From positions 1,116,001 to 1,180,000 of the forward strand of contig NZ_JASD01000008.1 of the NCBI RefSeq assembly GCF_000622385.1: 64,000 nt of DNA. The letters run 5' to 3'. Source of the stretch: Sulfitobacter noctilucicola. Its GTDB lineage: Bacteria > Pseudomonadota > Alphaproteobacteria > Rhodobacterales > Rhodobacteraceae. Made by a program: the position numbers and the translations under genes. Below the pieces are notes generated by a model. That model searched no databases. It worked only from the letters and a program-made list of their open reading frames with translations, and was not told the DNA's origin. This document shows positions 16,990 through 25,057 of this stretch, in pieces. The number at the start of each line of letters is the position of its first letter. Position 1 is the first letter of the stretch.

Positions 16990-17708
16990 CCAAGCCAACT
17001 CATCACGTCACGAATACTGGCCAGACTTCTGCCCGGTACATCGGGTCTATTTGCCATGATGACAGGCAAACCCAGAGCACGTGCAGCCTCCAACTTGGCC
17101 TGTGCACCAGTTCCACCACTGTTTTTCGCGACGACATGCGTGATGCCGTGCGCCTTCAGCAATTCCGTGTCCCCCTGTTGATCGAAAGGTCCGCGCGCAA
17201 CGACGATGGTTTTATCGGGCAGCGCGATAGGCGCGGCAGGGTGATCGACCAGACGCAAAAGATAATGATGCTGCGGTTTGGAAGCGAAGAGACCAATCTG
17301 CTGTTTCCCGATCGCCAGAAAAACCTGCGTGGGCATATCTGGCAGCAGGGCGGGTATGTCTTCGACCGCTGTGGCCATCGTCCAGTTGTCAGCGATACCG
17401 GCCACCCAAGCGGGGCGCTCAAAACGGATGAGTGGCAGATTGACAGACTGACAAGCGGCAAAGGCATTGCGGGTCATTCCGGCGGCGAAGGGATGTGTGG
17501 CGTCGATTACATGGGTGATCCGCTCTGTGATCAAAAACCGGACCAGCCCATCGATGCCGCCAAAACCGCCGATCCGGGTCGGCAATGGCTGGGCGACCGG
17601 CGTGTTGGTGCGCCCCGCATAGGAAAACACCGCATCTATGCCTGCGGCGGCAATAGTGTCAGCCAGCCTGCTTGCCTCGGTCGTGCCGCCCAACAAAAGG
17701 ATGCGCAT
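16965..17708 (-). CDS. cobK: Precorrin-6A reductase CobK
   Basis: NADPH-dependent reductase converting precorrin-6A to precorrin-6B. The 247-aa protein begins MRILLLGGTTEASRLADT, the family's nucleotide-binding opening. It also contains VIDATHPFAAGMTRNA, FLAIGKQQ and KNSGGTGAQAKLEAAR near the C-terminus. It is the only cob gene on the reverse strand, embedded between cobJ and cobL. Its start codon is separated from the cobL start codon by one base, and its ribosome site (AAGGA, 9 nt from the ATG) lies inside the first codons of cobL. The promoter must therefore lie within cobL. The forward operon transcript is fully antisense to it. Confidence 0.96.
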   Translation of the reverse strand: MRILLLGGTTEASRLADTIAAAGIDAVFSYAGRTNTPVAQPLPTRIGGFGGIDGLVRFLITERITHVIDATHPFAAGMTRNAFAACQSVNLPLIRFERPAWVAGIADNWTMATAVEDIPALLPDMPTQVFLAIGKQQIGLFASKPQHHYLLRLVDHPAAPIALPDKTIVVARGPFDQQGDTELLKAHGITHVVAKNSGGTGAQAKLEAARALGLPVIMANRPDVPGRSLASIRDVMSWLGHEAERGV

Positions 17709-17709
17709 A

Positions 17710-18891
17710 ATGAGTGATCCTTGGCTGACAATTGTCGGGATGCCGGACGATAGCGCGGCAAACCTGCCGCCCGCAAGTCGTGATGCTATCGACCACGCCG
17801 AGGTGATCATCGGAGGACCGCGTCATCTGGACCTTGTAGGAGCAGGGGCGCGTGGCGTGGCGTGGCCAGTGCCCTTTTCTGTTGATCCGGTGCTCGCAGC
17901 AAAGGGGCAGCGCGTGGTGATGCTGGCCTCTGGTGATCCGTTCTGGTTCGGGGCGGGCGGCAGTATCGCTGCACATCTTGATCCGAGCGAATGGCGGGTT
18001 ATGCCATCGCCTTCAACTTTTTCACTGGTCTCGGCCCAATTGGGCTGGCGTCTTGAGGACGTCAGCTGTCATGGCTTGCACGCAGCGCCCTTTGCACGTT
18101 TGCGGTCTGTGTTGTCACCCGAAGGCCGTATGATCTGTCTGCTGCGTGACGCTGATGCTCCCGGGGCGCTTGCTGAATGGCTGGTTACCCAAGGTGCTGC
18201 TGATACCACGCTTTGGCTGTGTGAACGGATGGGTGGTCCGAATCAACGGGTGCGCAGTTGCCGCGCTGGCAGTTTTGATCTGGCCGATATAGAAGCGCCC
18301 GTTGCCGCCGCGATCTTGCTGCCACCTGATGTTGGATTATCCGCGGCTTCCGGCCTGCCGGACGATGCCTTCATACATGACGGACAGATCACCAAGAAAC
18401 CCGTTCGTGCGCTGACACTCTCTGCTCTTGGACCGCGCAAAGGAGAACACCTTTGGGATATCGGCGCGGGGTCGGGCTCCATCTCGATTGAATGGTGCCT
18501 CAAGGGCGGGACGGCCACCGCGTTTGAAGTCAAGCCGGAGCGGGTTCAGAATATTCAGGCAAATATTGATGCCTTCGGGCTGTCGCATGTGATGCATGTG
18601 GTCGAAGGACCTTCGCTTCAAACAATAGCGGACGGCCGCGCACCTGATGCCGTCTTTATTGGCGGTGGCGGTTCTGCGGCTTTGTTTGAAAAGCTTTTTG
18701 GCCTTCTGCCTTCCGGTACGCGACTGGTTGCAAACGGCGTCACGCTTGAGACTGAAACACTGCTTGCCCGACTGCATTCCGAAAAGGGGGGTGAGCTGTT
18801 GCGGATTGAACTCGCATCGGCACTCCCCTTGGGCAGCATGCGAGGCTGGCAACCAGCGCGTCCCGTTGTGCAGTGGAGCGTGATCCTGTGA
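17710..18891 (+). CDS. cobL: Precorrin-6Y C5,15-methyltransferase (decarboxylating) CobL
   Basis: Bifunctional enzyme that methylates C5 and C15 of precorrin-6B and decarboxylates its C12 acetate. The 393-aa fusion has an N-terminal CbiE-type tetrapyrrole methylase (residues about 1-200: VIIGGPRHL, LASGDPFWFGAGG, MPSPSTFSLVSAQLGW). A C-terminal CbiT-type domain follows (about 210-393), with the SAM motif LWDIGAGSGSISIEW near 255. The ATG at 17710 is preceded by AAAAGG at 9 nt; the frame also has an ATG 9 nt upstream. The stop overlaps cobE by 4 nt (GTGA). Confidence 0.95.
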   Translation: MSDPWLTIVGMPDDSAANLPPASRDAIDHAEVIIGGPRHLDLVGAGARGVAWPVPFSVDPVLAAKGQRVVMLASGDPFWFGAGGSIAAHLDPSEWRVMPSPSTFSLVSAQLGWRLEDVSCHGLHAAPFARLRSVLSPEGRMICLLRDADAPGALAEWLVTQGAADTTLWLCERMGGPNQRVRSCRAGSFDLADIEAPVAAAILLPPDVGLSAASGLPDDAFIHDGQITKKPVRALTLSALGPRKGEHLWDIGAGSGSISIEWCLKGGTATAFEVKPERVQNIQANIDAFGLSHVMHVVEGPSLQTIADGRAPDAVFIGGGGSAALFEKLFGLLPSGTRLVANGVTLETETLLARLHSEKGGELLRIELASALPLGSMRGWQPARPVVQWSVIL

Positions 18892-19256
18892 GGGTGATGG
18901 GCGTCGGATTCCGCGCAGCTGCCGATCTGGCAAGCCTGCAAGATGCAATGCGTCGAGCGCTGGAAAGTGCCGGAGGCGGATCGGTAGATGCGCTGGTGAC
19001 AGAAGCGGCCAAGTCGCGCGAAAAAGTGTTCCGCGAACTGGCTCAGCTCTTGGGGCTGGCCGGCCTCGGCGTGACACAGGCCGATCTGGCGCAGATGATA
19101 ACGCCAACACAATCAGAGCGTATTCAAGATAAGTTTGGAACCGGTTCACTGGCCGAAGCTGCCGCATTGGTGGCGGCTGGTCCCGATGCGCGTTTGGTTG
19201 CGCCGCGTGTCGTATCGGGTGATGGTAAAGCGACAGCGGCCATTGCGATCAGCTAA
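18888..19256 (+). CDS. cobE: Cobalamin biosynthesis protein CobE (CbiG C-terminal family)
   Basis: A small 122-aa protein corresponding to the C-terminal domain of CbiG, known as CobE in aerobic producers. It is required for or linked to corrin synthesis in some bacteria, but its reaction is not settled. The family's GVGFRAAA opening and the closing segment (GPDARLVAPRVVSGDGKATAAIA) are visible. The start is either the GTG at 18888, overlapping the cobL stop as GTGA, or the ATG at 18897. It sits 12 nt before cobM. Confidence 0.88.
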   Translation: MRVMGVGFRAAADLASLQDAMRRALESAGGGSVDALVTEAAKSREKVFRELAQLLGLAGLGVTQADLAQMITPTQSERIQDKFGTGSLAEAAALVAAGPDARLVAPRVVSGDGKATAAIAIS

Positions 19257-19268
19257 AGGAAACCTCTC

Positions 19269-20054
19269 ATGACCGTTCATTTTATTGGCGCAGGACCCGG
19301 CGCGCCTGACCTGATTACCCTTCGCGGGCGTGACCTGATCGCGGCCTGTCCTGTGTGCCTCTACGCCGGATCGCTGGTACCCGAGGCGCTGCTGGAGCAC
19401 TGCCCGAAAGATGCGAAAATCGTGAATACGGCACGCATGTCACTGGATGAGATCATGGCAGAGATTGGCAGCGCCCATGCGGCAGGCCACGATGTTGCAC
19501 GACTGCACTCCGGTGATTTGTCGGTCTGGTCCGCGATGGGCGAACAGCTGCGCCGCTTGCGTGCGCTGGACATCCCTTACGATGTCACGCCCGGTGTGCC
19601 GTCCTTTGCTGCTGCTGCTGCCGCGCTCAATACCGAACTGACCCTGCCCGGCATCGCGCAATCGGTTGTCCTGACGCGCACTTCCGGTCGCGCCACGGCC
19701 ATGCCCGAAGGCGAAACCCTTGAAAATTTCGCGAAAACCGGCGCGACCCTCGCGATCCATCTGTCTGTGCATATCCTCGAAAAAGTCGTGAGTGATCTGA
19801 CACCCCATTATGGTGTCGACTGTCCAGTAGCTGTGGTGTGGCGCGCCAGCTGGCCGGATCAGCGCGTTGTCAAAGCAACGTTGGAAACCCTGCAAACGGC
19901 GATCGGAGCAGAGATGGAGCGCACGGCACTTATTCTGGTAGGCCGCGCGATCGGGGCAGAAGATTTTGGCGAAAGCAGGCTATATGCAGGCGATTATGAT
20001 CGCCGTTTTCGCCCCGTTGGCACCGCCCCAAGATTTCCGGAGACAGCAGAATGA
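19269..20054 (+). CDS. cobM: Precorrin-4 C11-methyltransferase CobM
   Basis: Methylates C11 of precorrin-4 to precorrin-5. The 261-aa tetrapyrrole methylase begins [18 protein letters not shown]. It carries [28 protein letters not shown] (the CobM/CbiF form of the SAM loop), [27 protein letters not shown] and [14 protein letters not shown], all typical of this subfamily. The ATG is preceded by AAAGGAAA. The stop overlaps cobB by 4 nt. Confidence 0.97.
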   Translation: MTVHFIGAGPGAPDLITLRGRDLIAACPVCLYAGSLVPEALLEHCPKDAKIVNTARMSLDEIMAEIGSAHAAGHDVARLHSGDLSVWSAMGEQLRRLRALDIPYDVTPGVPSFAAAAAALNTELTLPGIAQSVVLTRTSGRATAMPEGETLENFAKTGATLAIHLSVHILEKVVSDLTPHYGVDCPVAVVWRASWPDQRVVKATLETLQTAIGAEMERTALILVGRAIGAEDFGESRLYAGDYDRRFRPVGTAPRFPETAE

Positions 20055-21376
20055 TCCCCCCCGGCCTCATGATTTCTGCGCCAGCTTCGGGCACGGGCAA
20101 GACCACGCTGATGTTGGGTCTTTTGGCCGCGTTTCGCGCAAAGGGGGTATCGGTGCAACCGTTCAAAAGCGGGCCTGATTATATCGACCCCGCCTTTCAT
20201 ACCGCGGCCACAGGGCGGGCATCTTTCAACCTCGACAGCTGGTCAATGGATCGTGCGCGGATCGACGGTTTGGTCGGAAATGCCGACGGAGCTTCTCTCA
20301 TTCTTGCCGAAGGGTCGATGGGACTGTTTGATGGCGTGGCAATCCCCGGTGCCTGCGGAAATGGGGCAAGCGCTGATATCGCGGTGCATATGGGCTGGCC
20401 TGTGGTGCTTGTTCTGGACGTGTCAGGTGCCGCGCAATCAGTCGCCGCCACTGCGTTGGGCTTCAAGTTGATGCGTCCTGATCTGAAACTTGCAGGTGTT
20501 GTCCTGAACCGTGTGGCTTCTCCACGTCACGATGCGCTGGTCCGCGTGGGCATGGAGCAGGCAGGCGTGACCGTACTGGGGTCCTTGCCACGCCGTAAAG
20601 AAGTCGAATTGCCCGAACGGCATCTTGGGCTCGTGCAAGCGGGGGAGCAGGAAAACCTGCCGCAGATTCTAGCTGATGCTGCAGCTTTTGTAAGTGAACA
20701 TGTCGATCTGCAAGCTTTGCAAAAGGCCGCCGCTGGCACGCTGGAGACCGCGCCAGAGCCAACAAAGGTCGTACCACCCGGCGGGCGCATTGCTTTGGCT
20801 CAGGATGATGCTTTTGCCTTCGTTTATCCACATCTGATTGCGGGCTGGCGAGCGGCGGGTGCAACCGTTCTGCCATTTTCGCCGTTGGCGGACGAGGTGC
20901 CGGATCCGAGCGCGGATGTGTGTTGGTTGCCCGGAGGATATCCAGAACTGCACGCAGGCAAACTCGCGGCAGCGTCCAATTTTCGCAGCGGTATCCAAAG
21001 TTTTGCTCAAACCAAACCGGTGCATGGCGAATGCGGTGGTTACATGGCGATGGGTGCCGGATTGGTCGACAAGGACGGCACATCGCACCAGATGGCTGGG
21101 CTTCTAGGGCTTGAGACGTCGTTCGAGAAACGCAAATTCCATCTTGGATACCGCAAAGCCACGCTGAATGCCGCTATTCCCGGACACAGCGCAGGCACGC
21201 GACTGCGCGGGCATGAATTTCACTATGCCACAATACTGAAAGAACCCGATGCACCGCTTGCGCTGATATCCGACAGCAATGATATCGAAGTGGCAGAAAC
21301 CGGATCGACAAAAGCGTTCGAAAGTGGCGGCCGTGCAACTGGCACATTCTTTCACATGATAGCCGAGGATGTATGA
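20051..21376 (+). CDS. cobB: Hydrogenobyrinate / cobyrinate a,c-diamide synthase CobB
   Basis: Glutamine- and ATP-dependent amidation of the a and c side chains of hydrogenobyrinate. The 441-aa protein has an N-terminal P-loop domain ([16 protein letters not shown], near residues 10-25), [13 protein letters not shown] and [11 protein letters not shown]-terminal class I-like amidotransferase domain follows (about 250-440), with [10 protein letters not shown] and [11 protein letters not shown], whose Cys is the nucleophile. This makes the substrate that CobN acts on. Overlaps cobM and cobA by 4 nt each. Confidence 0.95.
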   Translation: MIPPGLMISAPASGTGKTTLMLGLLAAFRAKGVSVQPFKSGPDYIDPAFHTAATGRASFNLDSWSMDRARIDGLVGNADGASLILAEGSMGLFDGVAIPGACGNGASADIAVHMGWPVVLVLDVSGAAQSVAATALGFKLMRPDLKLAGVVLNRVASPRHDALVRVGMEQAGVTVLGSLPRRKEVELPERHLGLVQAGEQENLPQILADAAAFVSEHVDLQALQKAAAGTLETAPEPTKVVPPGGRIALAQDDAFAFVYPHLIAGWRAAGATVLPFSPLADEVPDPSADVCWLPGGYPELHAGKLAAASNFRSGIQSFAQTKPVHGECGGYMAMGAGLVDKDGTSHQMAGLLGLETSFEKRKFHLGYRKATLNAAIPGHSAGTRLRGHEFHYATILKEPDAPLALISDSNDIEVAETGSTKAFESGGRATGTFFHMIAEDV

Positions 21377-22098
21377 GCGGCTTTGTTTCTTTTGTATCTT
21401 CCGGCCCCGGTGATCCCGAACTGTTGACGGTTAAAGCAGTGGACCGTCTGCAAAAGGCGGACGTAGTATTGTTTGATGACCTGAGCGCCGGACCAATACT
21501 GGAGCACGCTTCCAAAGATGCTGACCTTATCGGTGTGGGCAAACGTGCGGGTCGTGCTTCGCCCAAACAACATCACGTATCACAGGTCTTGGTTGATCAT
21601 GCCAAGACTGGGCTGCGTGTCGTACGGCTCAAATCCGGCGACAGCGGGATGTTCGGGCGACTGGAAGAAGAAATTACCGCTCTTTCGCAGAACGGTATCG
21701 CGTTCGAGATCATTCCCGGCGTGACGTCAGCCTCTGCCGCCGCAGCCACGGCGGGTATTCCGCTGACCCGTCGCCTGACCGCCCGTCGCGTGCAGTTTAT
21801 CACCGGTGCTGATGTGACTGGCGACCTGCCAGAAGATGTGAACATGGCAGCTCTCGCTGATCCGATGGCGACCACGGTCGTATATATGGGCAAACGGACC
21901 TTCGCAGGACTGGCCGCGCGCCTGATCGAGTATGGATTACCCGGCGACACCCCTGCGATGCTGGCCGAGGCAGTGTCAACGCCTGCCGAAAAGGTGACGC
22001 GTCACACCATCGAAACCCTCGCCGCGCACCTGGAAGCGACTACCAGCACCACGCCGGCGCTCATTTTCTACGGACCTCTGGCGGAGCCTTCGACATGA
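21373..22098 (+). CDS. cobA: Uroporphyrinogen-III C-methyltransferase CobA
   Basis: Methylates uroporphyrinogen III at C2 and C7 to precorrin-2, the entry step from the shared tetrapyrrole pathway. The 241-aa SUMT shows SSGPGDPELLTVKA at the N-terminus, DVVLFDDLSAGPIL, VVRLKSGDSGMFGR (SAM loop), IIPGVTSASAAAATAGIPLTRR and VVYMGKR. There is no CysG-type dehydrogenase domain, so it is dedicated to methylation. It overlaps cobB upstream and the second DUF1636 gene downstream by 4 nt each. Confidence 0.95.
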   Translation: MSGFVSFVSSGPGDPELLTVKAVDRLQKADVVLFDDLSAGPILEHASKDADLIGVGKRAGRASPKQHHVSQVLVDHAKTGLRVVRLKSGDSGMFGRLEEEITALSQNGIAFEIIPGVTSASAAAATAGIPLTRRLTARRVQFITGADVTGDLPEDVNMAALADPMATTVVYMGKRTFAGLAARLIEYGLPGDTPAMLAEAVSTPAEKVTRHTIETLAAHLEATTSTTPALIFYGPLAEPST

Positions 22099-22397
22099 AG
22101 GTTTCAGTCTGCGGAACCTGTATCACCGACACATCACTGGACACAGCCCTACGGGAAGCGTTGGCCGGAATAGACGTTGAAACGGTCGAGTGTATGTCTG
22201 GCTGTACCCGCCCGCAGACAGTCGCATTTCGGGAGGAAGGCAAGGTGGCCTACTTGTTCGGCGACCTGAGTGATGCGGATGTTCCAGAGCTATGTCAGTT
22301 CGCCGATCTTTACGCTGCTTCTTCTGACGGGACCTTTGCGGACGCCCGCGTTCTGGGAACATTGCGCACCAAAGCCATCGCACGGATACCGGGGTAA
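22095..22397 (+). CDS. DUF1636 family protein, short paralogue
   Basis: A 100-aa protein of the same family as the product of 9106-9480. It begins MKVSVCGTCITDTSLDTAL, with C-x2-C, and has VECMSGCTRPQTVAF with C-x3-C, the same Cys pattern suggestive of a thioredoxin-like [2Fe-2S] or metal site. It lacks about 24 residues at the C-terminus compared with the longer copy. It overlaps cobA by 4 nt and lies 2 nt from cobF, so it is translated as part of the pathway. An electron carrier or metal-handling role is inference only. Confidence 0.82.
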   Translation: MKVSVCGTCITDTSLDTALREALAGIDVETVECMSGCTRPQTVAFREEGKVAYLFGDLSDADVPELCQFADLYAASSDGTFADARVLGTLRTKAIARIPG

Positions 22398-22399
22398 TC

Positions 22400-23143
22400 A
22401 TGCATCTGACACTGATCGGTATCGGCACGGGCAATCCTGAGCACCTCACCCTGCAAGCGATACGCGCCATGAATACACAGGACCTGATCCTGATCCCGCG
22501 CAAGGGCGAGGGGAAAGCCGATCTGGCAGACCTGCGTCGCGCCATCTGTGACGAGATGCTGACCAACCCCACAACCCAGATTGCCGAGTTCGATCTGCCG
22601 GTCCGGGATGAGGCGACGCAAGAATACCGTCAGCGGGTCGAGGACTGGCATGATGCCATCGCGGCAGTTTGGCAGCAGACGATAGACGCGAGCGGCAAAG
22701 GCAAACGTGTTGCTTTGCTTGTTTGGGGTGATCCGTCGCTTTACGACAGCACGCTGCGTATCGCTTCACGGCTTGATCCCGCGCCAACGCTCGAAGTGAT
22801 CCCGGGCATCACATCCCTGCAGGCGTTGACGGCGGCACATGCGATCCCGATCAATGATATCGGCGCGCCTTTTGTCGTCACCACCGGCAGGCGTTTGTGC
22901 GAGGAGGGCTGGCCGGAGGGCATCGATACTATCGCCGTTATGCTGGATGGAAACTGTGCGTTCCAAACACTACCGCTTGATGGATTCCACATATGGTGGG
23001 GCGCTTATGTCGGCATGAGAGAACAGATTATCTGCGCGGGCCCCCTGTCAGAGATGAGTTTGGAAATTATCGAAACGCGTGCGAAGGCACGTGCGGACCA
23101 CGGCTGGATCATGGACATCTATGTTCTGCGGAAACTGCCGTAG
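22400..23143 (+). CDS. cobF: Precorrin-6A synthase (deacetylating) CobF
   Basis: Methylates C1 of precorrin-5 and releases acetate to give precorrin-6A, a step specific to the aerobic route. The 247-aa tetrapyrrole methylase has LIGIGTGNPEHLTLQAIRAM at the start, LILIPRKGEGKADLADLRR, LLVWGDPSLYDSTLRIASRL (SAM loop), IPGITSLQALTAAHAIPIN and FHIWWGAYVG, as expected for CobF. It is the last gene of the forward cob run. It faces arfB with a 26-nt gap that contains no clear terminator. Confidence 0.95.
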   Translation: MHLTLIGIGTGNPEHLTLQAIRAMNTQDLILIPRKGEGKADLADLRRAICDEMLTNPTTQIAEFDLPVRDEATQEYRQRVEDWHDAIAAVWQQTIDASGKGKRVALLVWGDPSLYDSTLRIASRLDPAPTLEVIPGITSLQALTAAHAIPINDIGAPFVVTTGRRLCEEGWPEGIDTIAVMLDGNCAFQTLPLDGFHIWWGAYVGMREQIICAGPLSEMSLEIIETRAKARADHGWIMDIYVLRKLP

Positions 23144-23169
23144 ACCGCATCCGGCGTAGGGTGGACCAT

Positions 23170-23598
23170 TCAGGTATCCGGATCGACCTTGCCGCGCATC
23201 GCCTTAACCTCACCGCGTACCTTTTTCGCCTTCAGCCGCCGTTTCTTTGACCCGAGGGTAGGGCGTGTTGCGATGCGCCTTTTGGGCGGGGTTAGTGCTT
23301 TTGTTATCAGTTCGGCCAGGCGCGTGCGGGCAATATCACGGTTGCGGGCCTGACTGCGGGTTTCGTCACATTGGATGACCAACGCCCCTTCGTTCGTCCA
23401 GCGCCGTCCAGCCAACCGGCGCAAGCGGGTCTTGACCGGTCCAGGCAACGAGGGCGAGCTTGCCGCTTCAAAACGCAACTCGACTGCTGACGATACCTTG
23501 TTTACGTTCTGACCGCCCGGTCCCGAGGCGCGCACAAACTGCTCCGTGAGTTCCCAGTCCTGAATGCTGATTGTGTCATTGATCCTGAGCATGTCCAT
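23170..23598 (-). CDS. arfB: Alternative ribosome-rescue peptidyl-tRNA hydrolase ArfB (YaeJ)
   Basis: Rescues ribosomes stalled at the end of truncated mRNA by hydrolysing peptidyl-tRNA. The 142-aa protein has the class I release-factor core with the catalytic GGQ motif (RASGPGGQNVNKVSS, near residue 28). It ends in a long basic tail (RRLKAKKVRGEVKAMRGK) that probes the empty mRNA channel, as in ArfB. It lacks codon-recognition domains, which rules out RF1 and RF2. The start is ATG 23598 or, matching the usual MLRI opening, ATG 23592. Convergent with cobF and divergent from the SpoIIAA-like gene. Confidence 0.93.
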   Translation of the reverse strand: MDMLRINDTISIQDWELTEQFVRASGPGGQNVNKVSSAVELRFEAASSPSLPGPVKTRLRRLAGRRWTNEGALVIQCDETRSQARNRDIARTRLAELITKALTPPKRRIATRPTLGSKKRRLKAKKVRGEVKAMRGKVDPDT

Positions 23599-23668
23599 AA
23601 CATCGCATTGGAACCGACAGGTGTGAAGAGGGGTTCAACCGATGAGACAGATAAAGAAAGGCTCCGAA

Positions 23669-24055
23669 ATGCTGACCCTTCCCTCCATCCTGCAAATCGC
23701 GACATCACGCGAGGATTTGCACGCCTTCCGGATCACCGCCGAGGTCTCCCGCGAGGATATGACTGCCATGGCAGAGTACATGAACACGGTCTTTGACCGG
23801 CCCGGAAAAGTAGACATGCTGATGATCTTTGATCGCTACGAAGGTGCTGAAACCGGTGCTTCGCTGAGTTGGGAGGCGCTTAAGTCGCGGTTCAAGTCTA
23901 TCAGTAACGTCAATCGCTACGTGGTCGTCGGAGCGCCGCAAAGGGCCCAAAATTTGATCGAAGTGATGGACAACCTTTTACCCGTAAAAGCAGAAACTTT
24001 TGACGAAGAACTGGCCGCGTGGCGGTCACTGAATGCCGAAGCGACGGGTGCCTAA
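23669..24055 (+). CDS. SpoIIAA-like (STAS-related) protein
   Basis: A 128-aa cytoplasmic protein matching the SpoIIAA-like family (PF11964 type), a STAS-like fold. Alternating strands and helices are visible: LHAFRITAEVSREDMTAMAEYMN, then VDMLMIFDRYEGAETG, SLSWEALKSRF and NRYVVVGAPQRAQN. The conserved pattern of a strand ending in D-R-Y-E-G, followed by a W-containing helix, is typical. Some relatives bind lipids or nucleotides, but no function is established here. The ATG at 23669 follows AAAGG; the frame is open 27 nt further back. A strong hairpin begins 11 nt after the stop. Confidence 0.75.
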   Translation: MLTLPSILQIATSREDLHAFRITAEVSREDMTAMAEYMNTVFDRPGKVDMLMIFDRYEGAETGASLSWEALKSRFKSISNVNRYVVVGAPQRAQNLIEVMDNLLPVKAETFDEELAAWRSLNAEATGA

Positions 24056-24065
24056 GATTCGAAAA

Positions 24066-24091
24066 GGGCCGCCCCGGTAACGGAGCGGCCC
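24066..24091. terminator. Strong hairpin, probable bidirectional terminator
   Basis: GGGCCGC (24066-24072) pairs with GCGGCCC (24085-24091), extended by CCG/CGG inside and closed by a GTAA loop. On the minus strand the stem is followed by TTTT (24065-24062), so it fits an intrinsic terminator best for reverse-strand transcription coming from the candidate microprotein unit. It may also end the SpoIIAA-like transcript, 11 nt upstream on the plus strand. Confidence 0.6.
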
Positions 24092-24119
24092 AATCGAATG
24101 GTTTACGGAGGTGTGCCGG

Positions 24120-24220
24120 TTAGACCGACGTCCACTTCAGGTTATCAACTGCCAAGGGCTGCCCTAGCAGGATACCTCCAAAGCTGTTCCGACACCTCGC
24201 TCCAATACCTTTCTTGACAC
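24120..24220 (-). pseudogene. Candidate microprotein gene with a 1-nt frameshift
   Basis: A GTG start (24220-24218) lies 7 nt after GGAGG inside a 15-nt stretch (24221-24235) fully complementary to the 16S rRNA 3' tail. As written, the frame gives MSRKVLERGVGTALEVSC and stops at 24164. The adjacent frame then reads GGILLGQPLAVDNLKWTSV and stops at 24120-24122. Adding one G in TTGGAGG near 24179 would join them into a coherent 33-aa protein. A terminator-like hairpin follows 29 nt later. So this is either a decayed small gene, a sequencing error, a programmed frameshift, or an 18-aa leader peptide. Function unknown. Confidence 0.4.
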
Positions 24221-24235
24221 TGGATCACCTCCTTT
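24221..24235 (-). promoter_or_regulatory. Exceptionally complete Shine-Dalgarno sequence
   Basis: The minus strand reads AAAGGAGGTGATCCA, pairing without a gap to the last 15 nt of a typical alphaproteobacterial 16S rRNA. It ends directly at a GTG codon, giving 7-nt spacing from GGAGG. No other gene in the window has more than about 8 such bases. This implies strong translation, or ribosome trapping, of whatever small frame follows. Confidence 0.7.
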
Positions 24236-24346
24236 ACATTTGTTGAACTCAATCTGAGGGTTGCACAGATTTCTGAACAGTCAAAGCGTTTTTTACCCCT
24301 CAGGCAAAAACGTCGCAGGCGATGATGTGAAAAGTTGCAGTCCGTC

Positions 24347-24967
24347 TTAAGCTGTGCGCAGCAGGCGCGCGGTGAGCAGGCGAAACGGGATCAGCGCGAT
24401 TAATGCAATCGACAGCTTTACCGCCCAATCCGCCACAGCCAGGGAAACCCAAAGAGGGGCGACGGGACCGGAGCCCAGCAAGGGCAGCGCCTCTGACGCC
24501 CAGGACACATCAGTGGCTGCGTGAATAAAGCTTAACGCGCCGGAGAACGCGATGGAGAAGAACAGGATCGTATCCAGCGTGGAGCCAACCAACGTGCTGA
24601 CCAAAGGTGCACGCCACCATGCACCCGACCGCAAGGCTGCGAAGACGGACACATCAATCAGTTGTGCCACCAGAAACGCGACGCCAGAGCCGATCGCGAT
24701 GCGCACCGTGACCAGCGGGCCGAACTCGCCCATAATCTGCGTCCCGATCAACGAGCAAATCAGACCGACCACAAAGCCGACCAACACAACCCGCCGTGCG
24801 GCTGCAGTGCCATAGACGCGGTTCATTACATCCGTGACCAGAAAGGCCAGCGGATAGGTAAACGCGCCGTAGGTGAGCCAGTTGCCGTAGAGAAACTGTA
24901 CAAGGATATTGGACGCCACAACGATAGTGGCCATGGCTAGGATGCCGGGGAGGGTAGTGCGTGTCAT
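24347..24967 (-). CDS. yhhQ: Queuosine precursor transporter YhhQ (VUT family)
   Basis: Inner-membrane transporter that takes up queuosine precursors such as preQ0 and preQ1 for tRNA modification. The 206-aa protein has about six helices. It contains the family's signature LVQFLYGNWLTYGAFTYPLAFLVTDVMNRVYG near the N-terminus (QF, then the T-x-P-LAFLVTD-x-NR-x-YG pattern). FVVGLICSLIG and STLVGSTLDTILFFSIAF follow, the latter with the conserved polar D-T pair. The leader of about 90 nt upstream shows small hairpins but no preQ1 riboswitch I can recognise. The 3' end faces the candidate microprotein unit across about 110 nt. Confidence 0.92.
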   Translation of the reverse strand: MTRTTLPGILAMATIVVASNILVQFLYGNWLTYGAFTYPLAFLVTDVMNRVYGTAAARRVVLVGFVVGLICSLIGTQIMGEFGPLVTVRIAIGSGVAFLVAQLIDVSVFAALRSGAWWRAPLVSTLVGSTLDTILFFSIAFSGALSFIHAATDVSWASEALPLLGSGPVAPLWVSLAVADWAVKLSIALIALIPFRLLTARLLRTA

Positions 24968-25057
24968 ATAAAAAACCGTTTTATCAAGGGTGCGGCGACT
25001 TGGCCTGCGCTCATCGCAGACTGGGGCGCTTTAGGCCCTCTGCGCGGGCGGCGCAAG

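Noticed and set aside
24221..24235. Plus-strand TGGATCACCTCCTTT resembling the 3' end of 16S rRNA
   Set aside because: Only the terminal 15 nt match and no rRNA sequence precedes it; on the minus strand it makes sense as a Shine-Dalgarno sequence before a GTG.
24968..25057. Possible preQ1 riboswitch before yhhQ
   Set aside because: Small hairpins exist (CTGCG/CGCAG), but the conserved preQ1 core elements are not recognisable.
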